From assembly GCA_002361615.1 (NCBI GenBank), contig DETK01000044.1:1-25308 (forward strand): DNA of 25,308 nucleotides, written 5' to 3'. The translations under genes were made by a program, and so were the position numbers. This document shows positions 14,892-22,171 of this stretch, piece by piece. Each line of letters begins with the position of its first letter. Within the stretch, counting starts at the first letter, position 1. Below the pieces are notes generated by a model. That model was not told the DNA's origin. It worked only from the letters and a program-made list of their open reading frames with translations, and made no database searches. The DNA is from Bacteroidales bacterium UBA3290. Its GTDB lineage: Bacteria; Bacteroidota; Bacteroidia; Bacteroidales; UBA932.

Positions 14892-16496
14892 ATGTACAAC
14901 GGTCTGAAAGATTATATCCGGTTCCTGGAAGAAAAGGGCGAGTTGCGGCGGATCAAGGACTTTGTCGACCCCGTGCTGGAAATCGCCTGCGCCACGGATA
15001 TCGAATCGAAGAAACCCGGTGGCGGCAAGGCGCTGCTTTTCGAGAATACCGGCACGGATTTCCCCGTCCTGACCAATATGATGGGCTCCGAGGCGCGCAT
15101 CCGCTACGCGCTGGGCGTCCCTTCGCTCGACGACATCGGCCCCCGGATCGATGCGCTGATTGACAGTGTGCTGAGCGAGAAAAAAGGGTTGCGCGACAAG
15201 CTCAGGATGCTGCCGCTTCTCAACCGGGCTGCCTCTTGGATGCCCCGCGAGCACAAGGGCCATGCGCCCTGCCAGGATTCTGTGCAGTATGCCGCGAAAC
15301 TCAGTGCCCTCCCCATCCTCAAGTGCTGGCCTCAGGACGGCGGCCGGTTCATCACCCTGCCCCTTGTCCATACCGTCAGCCCGGTAACCGGCGTGCGCAA
15401 TGTCGGCATGTACCGGATGCAGGTGCTCAACGATGACACGACGGGTATGCACTGGCACATGCACAAGACCGGTGCGAAGCACTTGTCCGAGTGCACCCAC
15501 CGTCTGCCCGTGGCCGTCTGTCTGGGCGGTGATCCCGTCTATTCTTATGCAGCCACAGCCCCGCTTCCCGAGGGGATTGACGAATATCTGCTGGCCGGCT
15601 TCCTGCGGGGCAAGCCCGTAGAACTGGTCAAGTGTTTCACCCAGGACCTGATGGTACCCGCCGACTGCGACTTCGTCATCGAAGGCTACGTCCAGAAGAG
15701 CGAAGAGAAGTTCATGGAAGGGCCTTTCGGCGACCATACGGGTTTCTACTCGCTGGAAGACCTCTATCCGAAATTCCACGTCACCTGCATCACGCACCGC
15801 TTCGGCGCCGTCTATCCCGCCACGGTCGTGGGCATCCCGCCGATGGAGGACAAGTATATCCAGGAAGCCACAGAAAAGATCTTCCTTTCCCCCATCAAAC
15901 TGGCCATCGCGCAGGAAGTCGAGGACCTGTTCCTGCCGGAAGAAGGCGTGGGGCACAATTTCGCCATCGTCAAGATCCGCAAACAGTATGAGGGTCAGGC
16001 TTTCAAGGTTGCCAATGCACTTTGGGGCGCCGGACAGATGATGTTCAACAAATTCCTGGTGGTGACCGATGCGGATGTGGACATCCGCTCGCGGGATGCC
16101 GTCCTGGAAGCCATCTGCCACAACGTCGATGTAACCCGCGACCTGCTTTTCAGCCGCGGCCCGCTCGACGTGCTCGACCACACGGCACCGGAAACCGGCA
16201 TCGGCGGAAAACTCTGCATCGACGCCACGCGGAAGGAGAAGTCTTTCCTTGACCGGAAACCCAGCCAGGTGGTGGAAGTGCTTTTCGATGCGTCCGAAAA
16301 AGAGGCATCCTTCTACCGCAAGCTCTGGCTCCTGGGTGCGAATTGCGATCCCGTACGCGACAGCCACGTGAGCGACCGTCTGACGCTGGACGCCACTTCC
16401 AAGAAAAACCTCCCGGGCTTCCTGCGCCGCTGGCCCGACATCGTAGCGCACGATCCGCAGATGGTGGCCCGCATGACCGCTTTACTGAAAGATTGA
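14892..16496 (+). CDS. UbiD-family decarboxylase, probably menaquinone biosynthesis (SCO4490 type)
   Basis: This is a prenylated-FMN-dependent non-oxidative decarboxylase, 534 aa from the ATG at 14892; an in-frame TTG six bases earlier is a less likely start. UbiD hallmarks are visible: N170 and R175 (NVGMYRMQ), matching the prFMN/metal-binding N168 and R173 of Fdc1, and the EGPFGDHTG motif with E276 and D281 in the catalytic glutamate positions. The N-terminal LKDYIRFLEEKGELRRI is typical of the SCO4490 subgroup, which in many bacteria lacking ubiquinone is linked to menaquinone formation by the futalosine route. The UbiX-type flavin prenyltransferase it needs is not in the window. The LOG-family gene begins four bases after its stop. 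The substrate assignment is inference; membership of the UbiD family is firm. Confidence 0.9.
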   Translation: MYNGLKDYIRFLEEKGELRRIKDFVDPVLEIACATDIESKKPGGGKALLFENTGTDFPVLTNMMGSEARIRYALGVPSLDDIGPRIDALIDSVLSEKKGLRDKLRMLPLLNRAASWMPREHKGHAPCQDSVQYAAKLSALPILKCWPQDGGRFITLPLVHTVSPVTGVRNVGMYRMQVLNDDTTGMHWHMHKTGAKHLSECTHRLPVAVCLGGDPVYSYAATAPLPEGIDEYLLAGFLRGKPVELVKCFTQDLMVPADCDFVIEGYVQKSEEKFMEGPFGDHTGFYSLEDLYPKFHVTCITHRFGAVYPATVVGIPPMEDKYIQEATEKIFLSPIKLAIAQEVEDLFLPEEGVGHNFAIVKIRKQYEGQAFKVANALWGAGQMMFNKFLVVTDADVDIRSRDAVLEAICHNVDVTRDLLFSRGPLDVLDHTAPETGIGGKLCIDATRKEKSFLDRKPSQVVEVLFDASEKEASFYRKLWLLGANCDPVRDSHVSDRLTLDATSKKNLPGFLRRWPDIVAHDPQMVARMTALLKD

Positions 16497-16500
16497 AGGA

Positions 16501-17058
16501 ATGAAAGCCATCGCCGTCTATCTGGGCTCAGCGCCCGGCTGCAAGGAAATCTACAAAGGACTGGCTTACGAACTGGGACATCGCATCGCGCTGGCCGGCC
16601 TGACGCTGGTCTATGGCGGTGCGGCCGTCGGTACGATGGGCGCGCTGGCCGATGGGGCAGCGGCAGCAGGCGGCCGGGTCGTCGGCGTTTTCCCCCGCGA
16701 CTTTCTCGGCACGAAAGAAGTGCGTGAAAGCGGCCTGGAAGTACGCCAGAAAGGCCTTACGGAATTCATCGAGACGGCCGATTTCGCGGAGCGCAAGCAG
16801 GTAATGGAAGACCTGAGCGACGGCTGCATCGTGATGCCGGGCAGCTTCGGCACCCTCGACGAGCTCTTCACCTATGCCTGCAACCGCGCCATCGACAAAC
16901 ACACCAAACCCATCCTCGTTTTCAATTTCGAAGGTTACTATGAGCCGCTCAGGCAGCTGCTCTCCAACATGCAGGAAGCCGGCTTCCTGAAACCCGTCAT
17001 GGCCGGCGCCCTGACCTTCTGCGACACGATTGAAGAGATCGTCGATTGCCTGATTTGA
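16501..17058 (+). CDS. LOG-family (TIGR00730) nucleotide 5'-monophosphate phosphoribohydrolase-like protein
   Basis: This 185-aa Rossmann-fold protein belongs to the LONELY GUY family, whose members cleave nucleoside 5'-monophosphates (cytokinin ribotides in plants, AMP or similar in bacteria) into base and ribose 5-phosphate. Seen are the N-terminal VYLGSAPG strand, the LVYGGAAVGTMGALADGA loop, the AERKQVM helix holding the catalytic arginine, and the signature loop P113-G114-S115-F116-G117-T118-L119-D120-E121. The family norm is PGGxGTxxE, so the second glycine has become serine. The ATG at 16501 follows an AAGGA, one of the few Shine-Dalgarno-like sites in the window, four bases after the ubiD stop. 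The link with the decarboxylase is only positional. Confidence 0.88.
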   Translation: MKAIAVYLGSAPGCKEIYKGLAYELGHRIALAGLTLVYGGAAVGTMGALADGAAAAGGRVVGVFPRDFLGTKEVRESGLEVRQKGLTEFIETADFAERKQVMEDLSDGCIVMPGSFGTLDELFTYACNRAIDKHTKPILVFNFEGYYEPLRQLLSNMQEAGFLKPVMAGALTFCDTIEEIVDCLI

Positions 17059-17075
17059 AATAATTGCTATCTTTG
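17045..17075 (+). promoter_or_regulatory. Promoter of the riboswitch-receptor transcript
   Basis: -7 box TATCTTTG (17068-17075) fully matches TAnnTTTG. A partial -33 (ATTG, 17045-17048) sits 19 nt upstream, inside the end of the LOG gene. The expected start is near 17080-17082, directly before the small hairpin 17082-17098. Confidence 0.75.
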
Positions 17076-17098
17076 CACCCAGCCTGCAGGGTGCAGGC

Positions 17099-17205
17099 GA
17101 AGGGGTGCTGAGGCTTGGCAGGCGGACGACCGCCGCTGATCCGAGGCTGAGATGATACCCTCACTACCTGATCGGGGTAATGCCCGCGTAGGAAAAGCTA
17201 TCTTC
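17099..17205 (+). ncRNA. TPP (THI-box) riboswitch
   Basis: Canonical thiamin pyrophosphate aptamer. The GGGGTGCT start (17102-17109) can pair with ATACCCT (17155-17161) as stem P2. A variable hairpin GGCGG-acga-CCGCC lies at 17121-17134. The ligand-pocket motif CTGAGA is at 17147-17152. The second arm has CCTGATC (17167-17173), then GGGGTAATGCCC, then GCGTAGG (17186-17192). Binding of TPP normally switches downstream expression off. No intrinsic terminator is seen before the receptor ATG, so translational control is more likely. A possible alternative pairing is AAGGGG (17100-17105) with CCCCTT (17211-17216), which would disrupt P2. Aptamer identity is firm; the switching mechanism is inference. 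Confidence 0.96.
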
Positions 17206-17245
17206 CCATTCCCCTTATTGTATTTGTTTACATTAAGGTTTTATC

Positions 17246-19618
17246 ATGCGATTTTCTTCTTTCTTTGCTGCTGTCCTGGCCGCCGGAAGCCTGTGCTTTT
17301 CTGCACAGCCCGCTGCCGCCCAGGAGCCTGATTCCTTACAAGTTGAACAGCTGCAGGAGACGGTCGTGAGCGCCGTCCGCGCCGCGAAGGACGCGCCGTT
17401 CGCCGTAGCCAATATCCGCCGCGCCGAACTGCAGGAATTCTCCAGCTCGGGCCGGGAACTCCCGCTGCTCTTCGCCCGAACGCCCGGTATCCTGGCCTGG
17501 AGTGAAAACGGCGTGGGCACCGGCACCTCCTACCTCCGCATCCGCGGCGCAGGCGGCAGCCGCATCAACGTAACCCTCGACGGCGTGCCCCTCAACTCCC
17601 CGGAAGACCAGAGTGTATTCTGGGCCAATATGAATTCCTACGGAAAATTGCTCAGCAGCGTGCAGATCCAGCGCGGCGTGGGCACCTCCACCAACGGCGA
17701 CGGTGCCTTCGGCGGCACCATCGCCCTGGGCTCCAAAGCCCCGTCGCTGGTGCCGACCGCTGAACTGACAGCTTCTTACGGCTCGTTCAACACGCTGAAT
17801 TTCGGCGGCGACCTTTCGACCGGCCTGCTCTGGAACCGCCTCGTGCTCGACGGCGCTTACCACCAGACCACTTCCGACGGCTACCTCCCCGGAACGAAGG
17901 GACGTTCCGGCAGCTACTATGGCGGCCTGACCTTCCTGGGCAGCGGCTGGAAGGTATCCTATAAACTGGTCGGCAACTTCGAAAACACCGGCCAGGCCTG
18001 GAACGGCGTCGTGGCCGGCAACGACGACCTGTCACTGATGGACGGCACCTACGGGATGAAGACGGGCATCAAGACGTACAAGGATCTGTACAACGCTGGC
18101 CTCGGTTACTACAACCCGCTGTATGAAAGGCTGGTCATTGAAGACGAAAAGACCTGGAAAACAGAGCGCTACCAGATGAAGGACGGCTCTTTCTGGCCGC
18201 GCACCACCGACAACTTCTGGCAGAACCACCATCTGCTGAACGTCACCGCCCGTCTTTCCGAAGCCTTGCATCTTTCAGCCACGGCCCATTATACGGGCGG
18301 CCATGGCTGGTACGACGAATTCCGTTACAACAACAAGCTGACAAAATACGGGCTCACCCCCTATTTCGCAGATTTTACCGACAGGCCCAGCGAGTATATC
18401 AAGCGTGCCGACTTCGTGCGGCAGAAAGGCCTGACGCAGCACACTTTCGGCGGCGTGGCGAATCTCTCCTACCAGAAAGGGCGTTGGGATGCCATCGCGG
18501 GCCTCTCCATCCAGCAGTTCATCGGCAATCACTATGGCTACCTGACTTATACTTCTGCACCGGCGTTGTTCCGGCCCGAGGATATCCCGTACAAGTATTA
18601 CGACTCCGACGCCGCCAAGTTCGACGGCAGCGCTTTCGTCAAAGCCTCCTTCAAACTGTCGCAGGACTGGAGCATGTTCGGCGACCTGCAGTATCGCCGG
18701 GTCCACTACAAGACCGACGGCTACAACGACAAATACTACGTGGATGACGACGGCTATCCCCAGAAGCATTACCTGGATGTGGACGAAACCTGGAACTTCT
18801 TCAATCCCAAGGCCGGCCTCAACTTCAGCCACGGTGCGCACCGGGCCTATGCCTCGGTAGCCGTCAGCCACCGCGAGCCCGAGCGCAACAATTTCACCGA
18901 CAACGGAAAGTACCCTGCTCCGCGCGCTGAGCGCGTATATGATGTAGAGGCCGGATACCAGGTGGCAGGAGCCAGGGCCCGCGCCGGCATCAACCTCTAT
19001 TACATGCATTATCGCGACCAGCTGGTGCAGACCGGCGAACTGAGCGACATCGGCGAAGCGCTCACCACCAACATCCCTGACTCCTACCGCACCGGTATCG
19101 AGCTGACGGCAGGCGTCGATCCGACATCCTGGCTGACCCTCGAGGCCAACGCCGCACTGAGCCGCAACCGCCTGCTCGACTTCGACGAATACGTGGAAGA
19201 CTGGGATAATGGCACTACGGTGATCCATTACGACGATGCGGCCCTCGCCTACTCGCCATCCGCCATCCTGAACGGTTTCATCAATCTGCATTACAAGGGT
19301 TTCCGGGCTGCGTGGCACACGGGTTTCGTGAGCCGGATGTATCTCGACAATACGGAAAACATCGACCGGTCGCTACCGGCATACAGCCTTTCCAACCTGT
19401 CACTGGGCTACACCCTGCGCCTGCGGGGCTTCCTGAAGGAGATCGATTTCGGAGTAGAAGGAAACAATCTGTTCAACGCCCATGTAGCCCAGAGCGGCTG
19501 GGTTTACAGTGCCATCTACGAAAGCGGTGGCCATCCGAATGACCACCGCTATTATCAGATCGGCTTTATCCCCGTGGCGGGGCTGACCGTCCTCGGGCAC
19601 GTCGCCCTCCGGTTCTGA
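17246..19618 (+). CDS. TonB-dependent outer-membrane receptor, predicted thiamin importer
   Basis: This 790-aa outer-membrane receptor should bring thiamin (or its phosphates) into the periplasm using TonB energy. A signal peptide covers residues 1-25 (cleavage after AAA). A TonB-box-like ETVVSA follows at 38-43, then the plug domain with SYLRIRGAGGSRINVTLDG near 105-125 and the QIQRGVGTSTNGDGAFGG segment. A long beta-barrel follows, ending in GHVALRF with a terminal phenylalanine as barrel proteins require. It lacks the N-terminal carboxypeptidase-like extension of SusC proteins. The TPP riboswitch directly upstream is the basis for the substrate: riboswitch-controlled receptors of this type (OMthi) are known in Bacteroides. 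In contrast to those loci, no PnuT transporter or thiamin pyrophosphokinase gene follows; the next gene is on the other strand. Confidence 0.92.
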   Translation: MRFSSFFAAVLAAGSLCFSAQPAAAQEPDSLQVEQLQETVVSAVRAAKDAPFAVANIRRAELQEFSSSGRELPLLFARTPGILAWSENGVGTGTSYLRIRGAGGSRINVTLDGVPLNSPEDQSVFWANMNSYGKLLSSVQIQRGVGTSTNGDGAFGGTIALGSKAPSLVPTAELTASYGSFNTLNFGGDLSTGLLWNRLVLDGAYHQTTSDGYLPGTKGRSGSYYGGLTFLGSGWKVSYKLVGNFENTGQAWNGVVAGNDDLSLMDGTYGMKTGIKTYKDLYNAGLGYYNPLYERLVIEDEKTWKTERYQMKDGSFWPRTTDNFWQNHHLLNVTARLSEALHLSATAHYTGGHGWYDEFRYNNKLTKYGLTPYFADFTDRPSEYIKRADFVRQKGLTQHTFGGVANLSYQKGRWDAIAGLSIQQFIGNHYGYLTYTSAPALFRPEDIPYKYYDSDAAKFDGSAFVKASFKLSQDWSMFGDLQYRRVHYKTDGYNDKYYVDDDGYPQKHYLDVDETWNFFNPKAGLNFSHGAHRAYASVAVSHREPERNNFTDNGKYPAPRAERVYDVEAGYQVAGARARAGINLYYMHYRDQLVQTGELSDIGEALTTNIPDSYRTGIELTAGVDPTSWLTLEANAALSRNRLLDFDEYVEDWDNGTTVIHYDDAALAYSPSAILNGFINLHYKGFRAAWHTGFVSRMYLDNTENIDRSLPAYSLSNLSLGYTLRLRGFLKEIDFGVEGNNLFNAHVAQSGWVYSAIYESGGHPNDHRYYQIGFIPVAGLTVLGHVALRF

Positions 19619-19624
19619 CGCCCG

Positions 19625-20260
19625 CTACTCCAGGCTTTCCAGTTCCACCTCAGGGAACGAAGACAGCTTTTCGATCAGCTGGTTGTACTCCTTGTTGCGG
19701 ACATTCAGCACGGCAAGGACCTTGTAGATGGCATCGTGTTTTGAGAGGGAGAAGGTCTCCACACCCTTGCCCAGCGATTGGAGTACATCTTTCAGGGCAG
19801 TCTTATCATTGGAGGTCAGCGAGATCGTAACCTGACGCTTACCGACCTTGCGGGTCAGCAGATGCGTGATGTCGGCCCACAGCAAAACGATGAGCACGGA
19901 AGCCGCGCCCAAGATATACATACCACTGCCGACGGCCAGACCCATTGCAGCCGTAACCCAGAGGCCGGCAGCCGTAGTAAGACCGCTCACCCGGTTCTGC
20001 TGCTTGAGGATGATACCGCCACCCAGGAAACCGATACCGGAGACGACACCGGCCGCGACACGGGCTGCGTCGAAACGCGGAGCACCATCGAAACCGTGTT
20101 GGGAAACGATCATGAAAAGGGCCGCGCCGATGGCCACCAGGACATGGGTGCCGATACCGGCGCCCTTTGCGCGATACTTCCGTTCAAAGCCGATCACAGC
20201 GCCGACGAGCGAAGCGACCAACAGCCGGATGACAAAATCAAGCGTAGGGGAAAGATCCAT
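19625..20260 (-). CDS. MgtC/SapB-family membrane protein
   Basis: This inner-membrane protein has 211 aa from the ATG at 20260; an upstream in-frame TTG at 20290 would overlap the probable promoter region and is rejected. The N-terminal part (about 1-130) holds four or five membrane helices with the family motifs VIGFERKYRAKGAGIGTHVL and GIGFLGGGIILK. The last about 80 residues form a soluble domain with an ACT-like pattern. Family members are linked to Mg homeostasis or regulation of ATP synthase and phosphate in low-Mg stress; plain MgtC/SapB proteins like this are mostly uncharacterised. It is convergent with the thiamin receptor with only six bases between stop codons, and divergent from the phzF-like gene, with which it may share a promoter centre. 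Confidence 0.9.
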   Translation of the reverse strand: MDLSPTLDFVIRLLVASLVGAVIGFERKYRAKGAGIGTHVLVAIGAALFMIVSQHGFDGAPRFDAARVAAGVVSGIGFLGGGIILKQQNRVSGLTTAAGLWVTAAMGLAVGSGMYILGAASVLIVLLWADITHLLTRKVGKRQVTISLTSNDKTALKDVLQSLGKGVETFSLSKHDAIYKVLAVLNVRNKEYNQLIEKLSSFPEVELESLE

Positions 20261-20275
20261 TGTATTGTCGTAATT

Positions 20276-20332
20276 TTTGATTTTCAACAATTATCTTGTA
20301 AATTTAGGAAAACTCCGGGATAACCCGACAAA
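20276..20332. promoter_or_regulatory. Divergent promoter pair sharing a palindromic -7 box
   Basis: TAAATTTA (20299-20306) is a perfect palindrome and a 7/8 match to TAnnTTTG on both strands. For the plus strand (phzF-like) a TTTG -33 is at 20276-20279, with the ideal spacer of 19 nt. For the minus strand (mgtC-like) TTTG is at 20332-20329, with a long spacer of 22 nt. Expected starts are near 20311 (+) and 20294 (-), with leaders of about 35 nt on each side. Confidence 0.55.
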
Positions 20333-20344
20333 AATACTTCCACC

Positions 20345-21223
20345 ATGCGCAAATTGTTCATTGTCGATGCCTTTACGAATACGTCTTTCGGGGGTAATAC
20401 CGCCGGTGTGGTCCTGCTCGAACAGGGAACCGCATTCCCAAAAGAGGAATGGATGCGGCAACTCGCCGCGGAACTTCGCTACTCGGAAACAGCCTTTGTG
20501 CGATGCGACGGCCCTGCCGAATTCACGGTGCGCTATTTCACACCCGCCGGGGAGATCGACCTGTGCGGCCACGCAACCATCGCTTCTTTCGGCGTCCTTT
20601 TCCGTGAAGGCATCGTTCCGGAAGGAACACGCTGCCTCAACCACACGCGGGCCGGAGACCTGGAAGTCGTGGCAGGCGAGACCGTGATGATGCAGATGGC
20701 TTCACCGAGACTGGAAGCGCGGTTCGACGATCCCGTACTGCTAGGCGAACTGCTTACGGCAATGGGCGGTCTGCAACCGGAGCAACTGGGGAAATGGCCG
20801 GTAGAGACTTTTTCCACCGGACTGCCCGACATCATCCTTCCGGTGCGGGATGTGGCCACGCTGCAGGCCCTGTCTCCGGACATGGCCGCACTCTCGGCGC
20901 TCAGCACCCGACTCGACGTGGTGGGTGTCCACGCCTTCGCCATCGATCCTGACGACGGATATACAGCCCATGTCCGCAACTTCGCGCCGCGTTATGCCAT
21001 ACCGGAAGAATCCGCCACCGGAACCGCTAACGCCGCGTTGACGGCCTACCTCCACCACCACGGCATCATTGGCGACGACGCGCAGTGCTTTTTCCTGCAA
21101 GGCGAGGCGATGGGCCGCCCCTCCCTCATCCTTGCCACCGTCAAGCTGCAGGCCGGCATCCCCGAGATCCGTGTCGGCGGCCCCTGCGCGATAGTCGTCA
21201 AAGGAAGTTGCTCCGAATCCTGA
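20345..21223 (+). CDS. PhzF-family isomerase/epimerase-like protein
   Basis: This 292-aa protein belongs to the PhzF family, whose fold is two diaminopimelate-epimerase-like halves. The N-terminus has VDAFTNTSFGGNTAGVV, and the general acid-base glutamate corresponds to E48 in YSETAFV. The first-half signature FTPAGEIDLCGHAT and the second-half EESATGTANAALTAYL, which holds the anion site, are both clear. PhzF itself isomerises a phenazine precursor, but no other phenazine genes are present, so this is one of the many family members of unknown substrate. It starts at the ATG at 20345, shares a promoter region with the divergent mgtC-like gene, and ends nine bases from the convergent TSCPD gene. 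Confidence 0.92.
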   Translation: MRKLFIVDAFTNTSFGGNTAGVVLLEQGTAFPKEEWMRQLAAELRYSETAFVRCDGPAEFTVRYFTPAGEIDLCGHATIASFGVLFREGIVPEGTRCLNHTRAGDLEVVAGETVMMQMASPRLEARFDDPVLLGELLTAMGGLQPEQLGKWPVETFSTGLPDIILPVRDVATLQALSPDMAALSALSTRLDVVGVHAFAIDPDDGYTAHVRNFAPRYAIPEESATGTANAALTAYLHHHGIIGDDAQCFFLQGEAMGRPSLILATVKLQAGIPEIRVGGPCAIVVKGSCSES

Positions 21224-21232
21224 GCCGGTAGA

Positions 21233-21523
21233 CTATTCCATCATTTTCAAGGCACGGGCGAGCTGGTCCGGGCAGCTGGTGCCGCGGCCCTTGCAATCGA
21301 TCCCTTCCAGGCGGGCGATGACATCGTCTTTTTTCATACCGGGCAAAAGGGCGCTGAGGCCCTGTGTGTTGCCATTGCAGCCGCCGGTATAGCGGACGCT
21401 GCGGATGGTGTCACCTTCCAGTTCAATGTCTATCTGCAAAGAGCAGACAACGCCACAAGTTTGGAAAGAAGCCCGGCGGACGTCCCCGTCCTTCTCCTGG
21501 GCAACAGGTATCACTTCAAACAT
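21233..21523 (-). CDS. TSCPD-domain protein (TIGR03905-like)
   Basis: This 96-aa protein carries the TSCPD motif at residues 82-86 and conserved cysteines at C23, C27, C49 (GGCNGN), C77 and C84, a set that could bind metal. The same domain occurs at the C-terminus of some class II ribonucleotide reductases and as free-standing small proteins; the role of the free form is unknown. The start is the ATG at 21523, and a consensus -7 box ends only four bases before it, so the mRNA may have no leader. The gene is convergent with the phzF-like gene and divergent from the YbaK-like gene. Confidence 0.9.
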   Translation of the reverse strand: MFEVIPVAQEKDGDVRRASFQTCGVVCSLQIDIELEGDTIRSVRYTGGCNGNTQGLSALLPGMKKDDVIARLEGIDCKGRGTSCPDQLARALKMME

Positions 21524-21527
21524 AAAA

Positions 21528-21557
21528 CAAATGTAGACATTTTCCCTTCAATCCAAA
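21528..21557 (-). promoter_or_regulatory. TSCPD gene promoter, four bases before the ATG
   Basis: On the minus strand: -33 TTTG (21557-21554), 18 nt spacer, -7 TACATTTG (21535-21528), then TTTT and the ATG at 21523. Transcription should start at or within a few bases of the start codon. Confidence 0.75.
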
Positions 21558-21578
21558 GCAAGTGCCGGCGGAAAGTCG

Positions 21579-21586
21579 TAACTTTG
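21579..21586 (+). promoter_or_regulatory. YbaK-like gene -7 box, four bases before the ATG
   Basis: TAACTTTG is a full consensus -7 box, followed by GGCC and the ATG at 21591. No convincing -33 TTTG is present about 19 nt upstream, so this promoter is less sure than its divergent partner. Spacing predicts a leaderless message. Confidence 0.55.
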
Positions 21587-21590
21587 GGCC

Positions 21591-22118
21591 ATGTTTTACG
21601 TAAGCGATCCTCTCTCCACCCCTCCCACGCAGTTCGCAACCGAGCTGCAACAGCTTGTTTATGAAACGTTCGCCAAAAAGGACATCCCTTTTGTGCGCGT
21701 AGACACCGACCCGGGCATCACGATGGAGGACTGCCAGCACATCGACGCGAAAATCGGCGTGCACATCGTGAAAACCATCTTCCTCTGCAATCGTCAGCAG
21801 ACGGAATTCTACCTCTATGTCACTTCCGACGACAAGCCCTTCGTCACCCGTGACTTCTGCGGCGCACTGGGCATCCCCCGCGTTTCTTTCGCCTCGGCTG
21901 AAAAACTCTGGGAACGCACCGGCGTAGCGGTCGGAGCCACCACCATCCTGAGCGCCATCCTGCCGTCGGCCGCAAACGTGCATCTGGTGATGGACGCCGC
22001 CATCGCGCAGGCCGAATGGTTCGCCTGCACCGACGGCACCGCCACCTGCTTCGTTAAGATCCGGACGCAGGACCTGCTCAACAAATATCTGGAAGAGAAA
22101 GAATTATCCCTTATCTGA
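21591..22118 (+). CDS. YbaK/ProX-type aminoacyl-tRNA deacylase
   Basis: This 175-aa protein of the YbaK/EbsC/ProXp family hydrolyses mischarged aminoacyl-tRNA in trans, most often Ala-tRNA(Pro) or Cys-tRNA(Pro), and so corrects prolyl-tRNA synthetase errors. Seen are the N-terminal helix (FATELQQLVYETF), the ECQHID-like segment (DCQHIDAKIG), and the core IVKTIFLCN with the family's conserved lysine. The strand FYLYVTSDDKPF and the loop GVAVGATTILSAIL, in the place of the family's G-x-x-P(G)-type substrate loop, follow. Length and the N-terminal extension look more like the free-standing prolyl-tRNA-synthetase-associated proteins than E. coli YbaK. Which tRNA it edits cannot be told. It is probably monocistronic from the promoter directly at its start codon. 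Confidence 0.88.
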   Translation: MFYVSDPLSTPPTQFATELQQLVYETFAKKDIPFVRVDTDPGITMEDCQHIDAKIGVHIVKTIFLCNRQQTEFYLYVTSDDKPFVTRDFCGALGIPRVSFASAEKLWERTGVAVGATTILSAILPSAANVHLVMDAAIAQAEWFACTDGTATCFVKIRTQDLLNKYLEEKELSLI

Positions 22119-22136
22119 CCGCACTGGAACAACGTT

Positions 22137-22167
22137 TTTGCACTGTGGACAAAATGATATAGCTTTG
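22137..22167 (+). promoter_or_regulatory. HAD phosphatase promoter, four bases before the ATG
   Basis: -33 TTTG (22137-22140), 19 nt spacer, -7 TAGCTTTG (22160-22167), then AGGC and the ATG at 22172. It is a complete promoter whose predicted start coincides with the start codon. Confidence 0.82.
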
Positions 22168-22171
22168 AGGC

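Noticed and set aside
17075..17094. GCACCC...GGGTGC hairpin before the TPP aptamer
   Set aside because: Its left arm overlaps the -7 box, so it would not be in the RNA; the hairpin at 17082-17098 uses the same right-hand bases and fits the predicted start better.
20345..21223. Phenazine biosynthesis cluster
   Set aside because: Only a PhzF-family gene is present; no phzA, B, D, E or G neighbours, and the family is mostly unrelated to phenazines.
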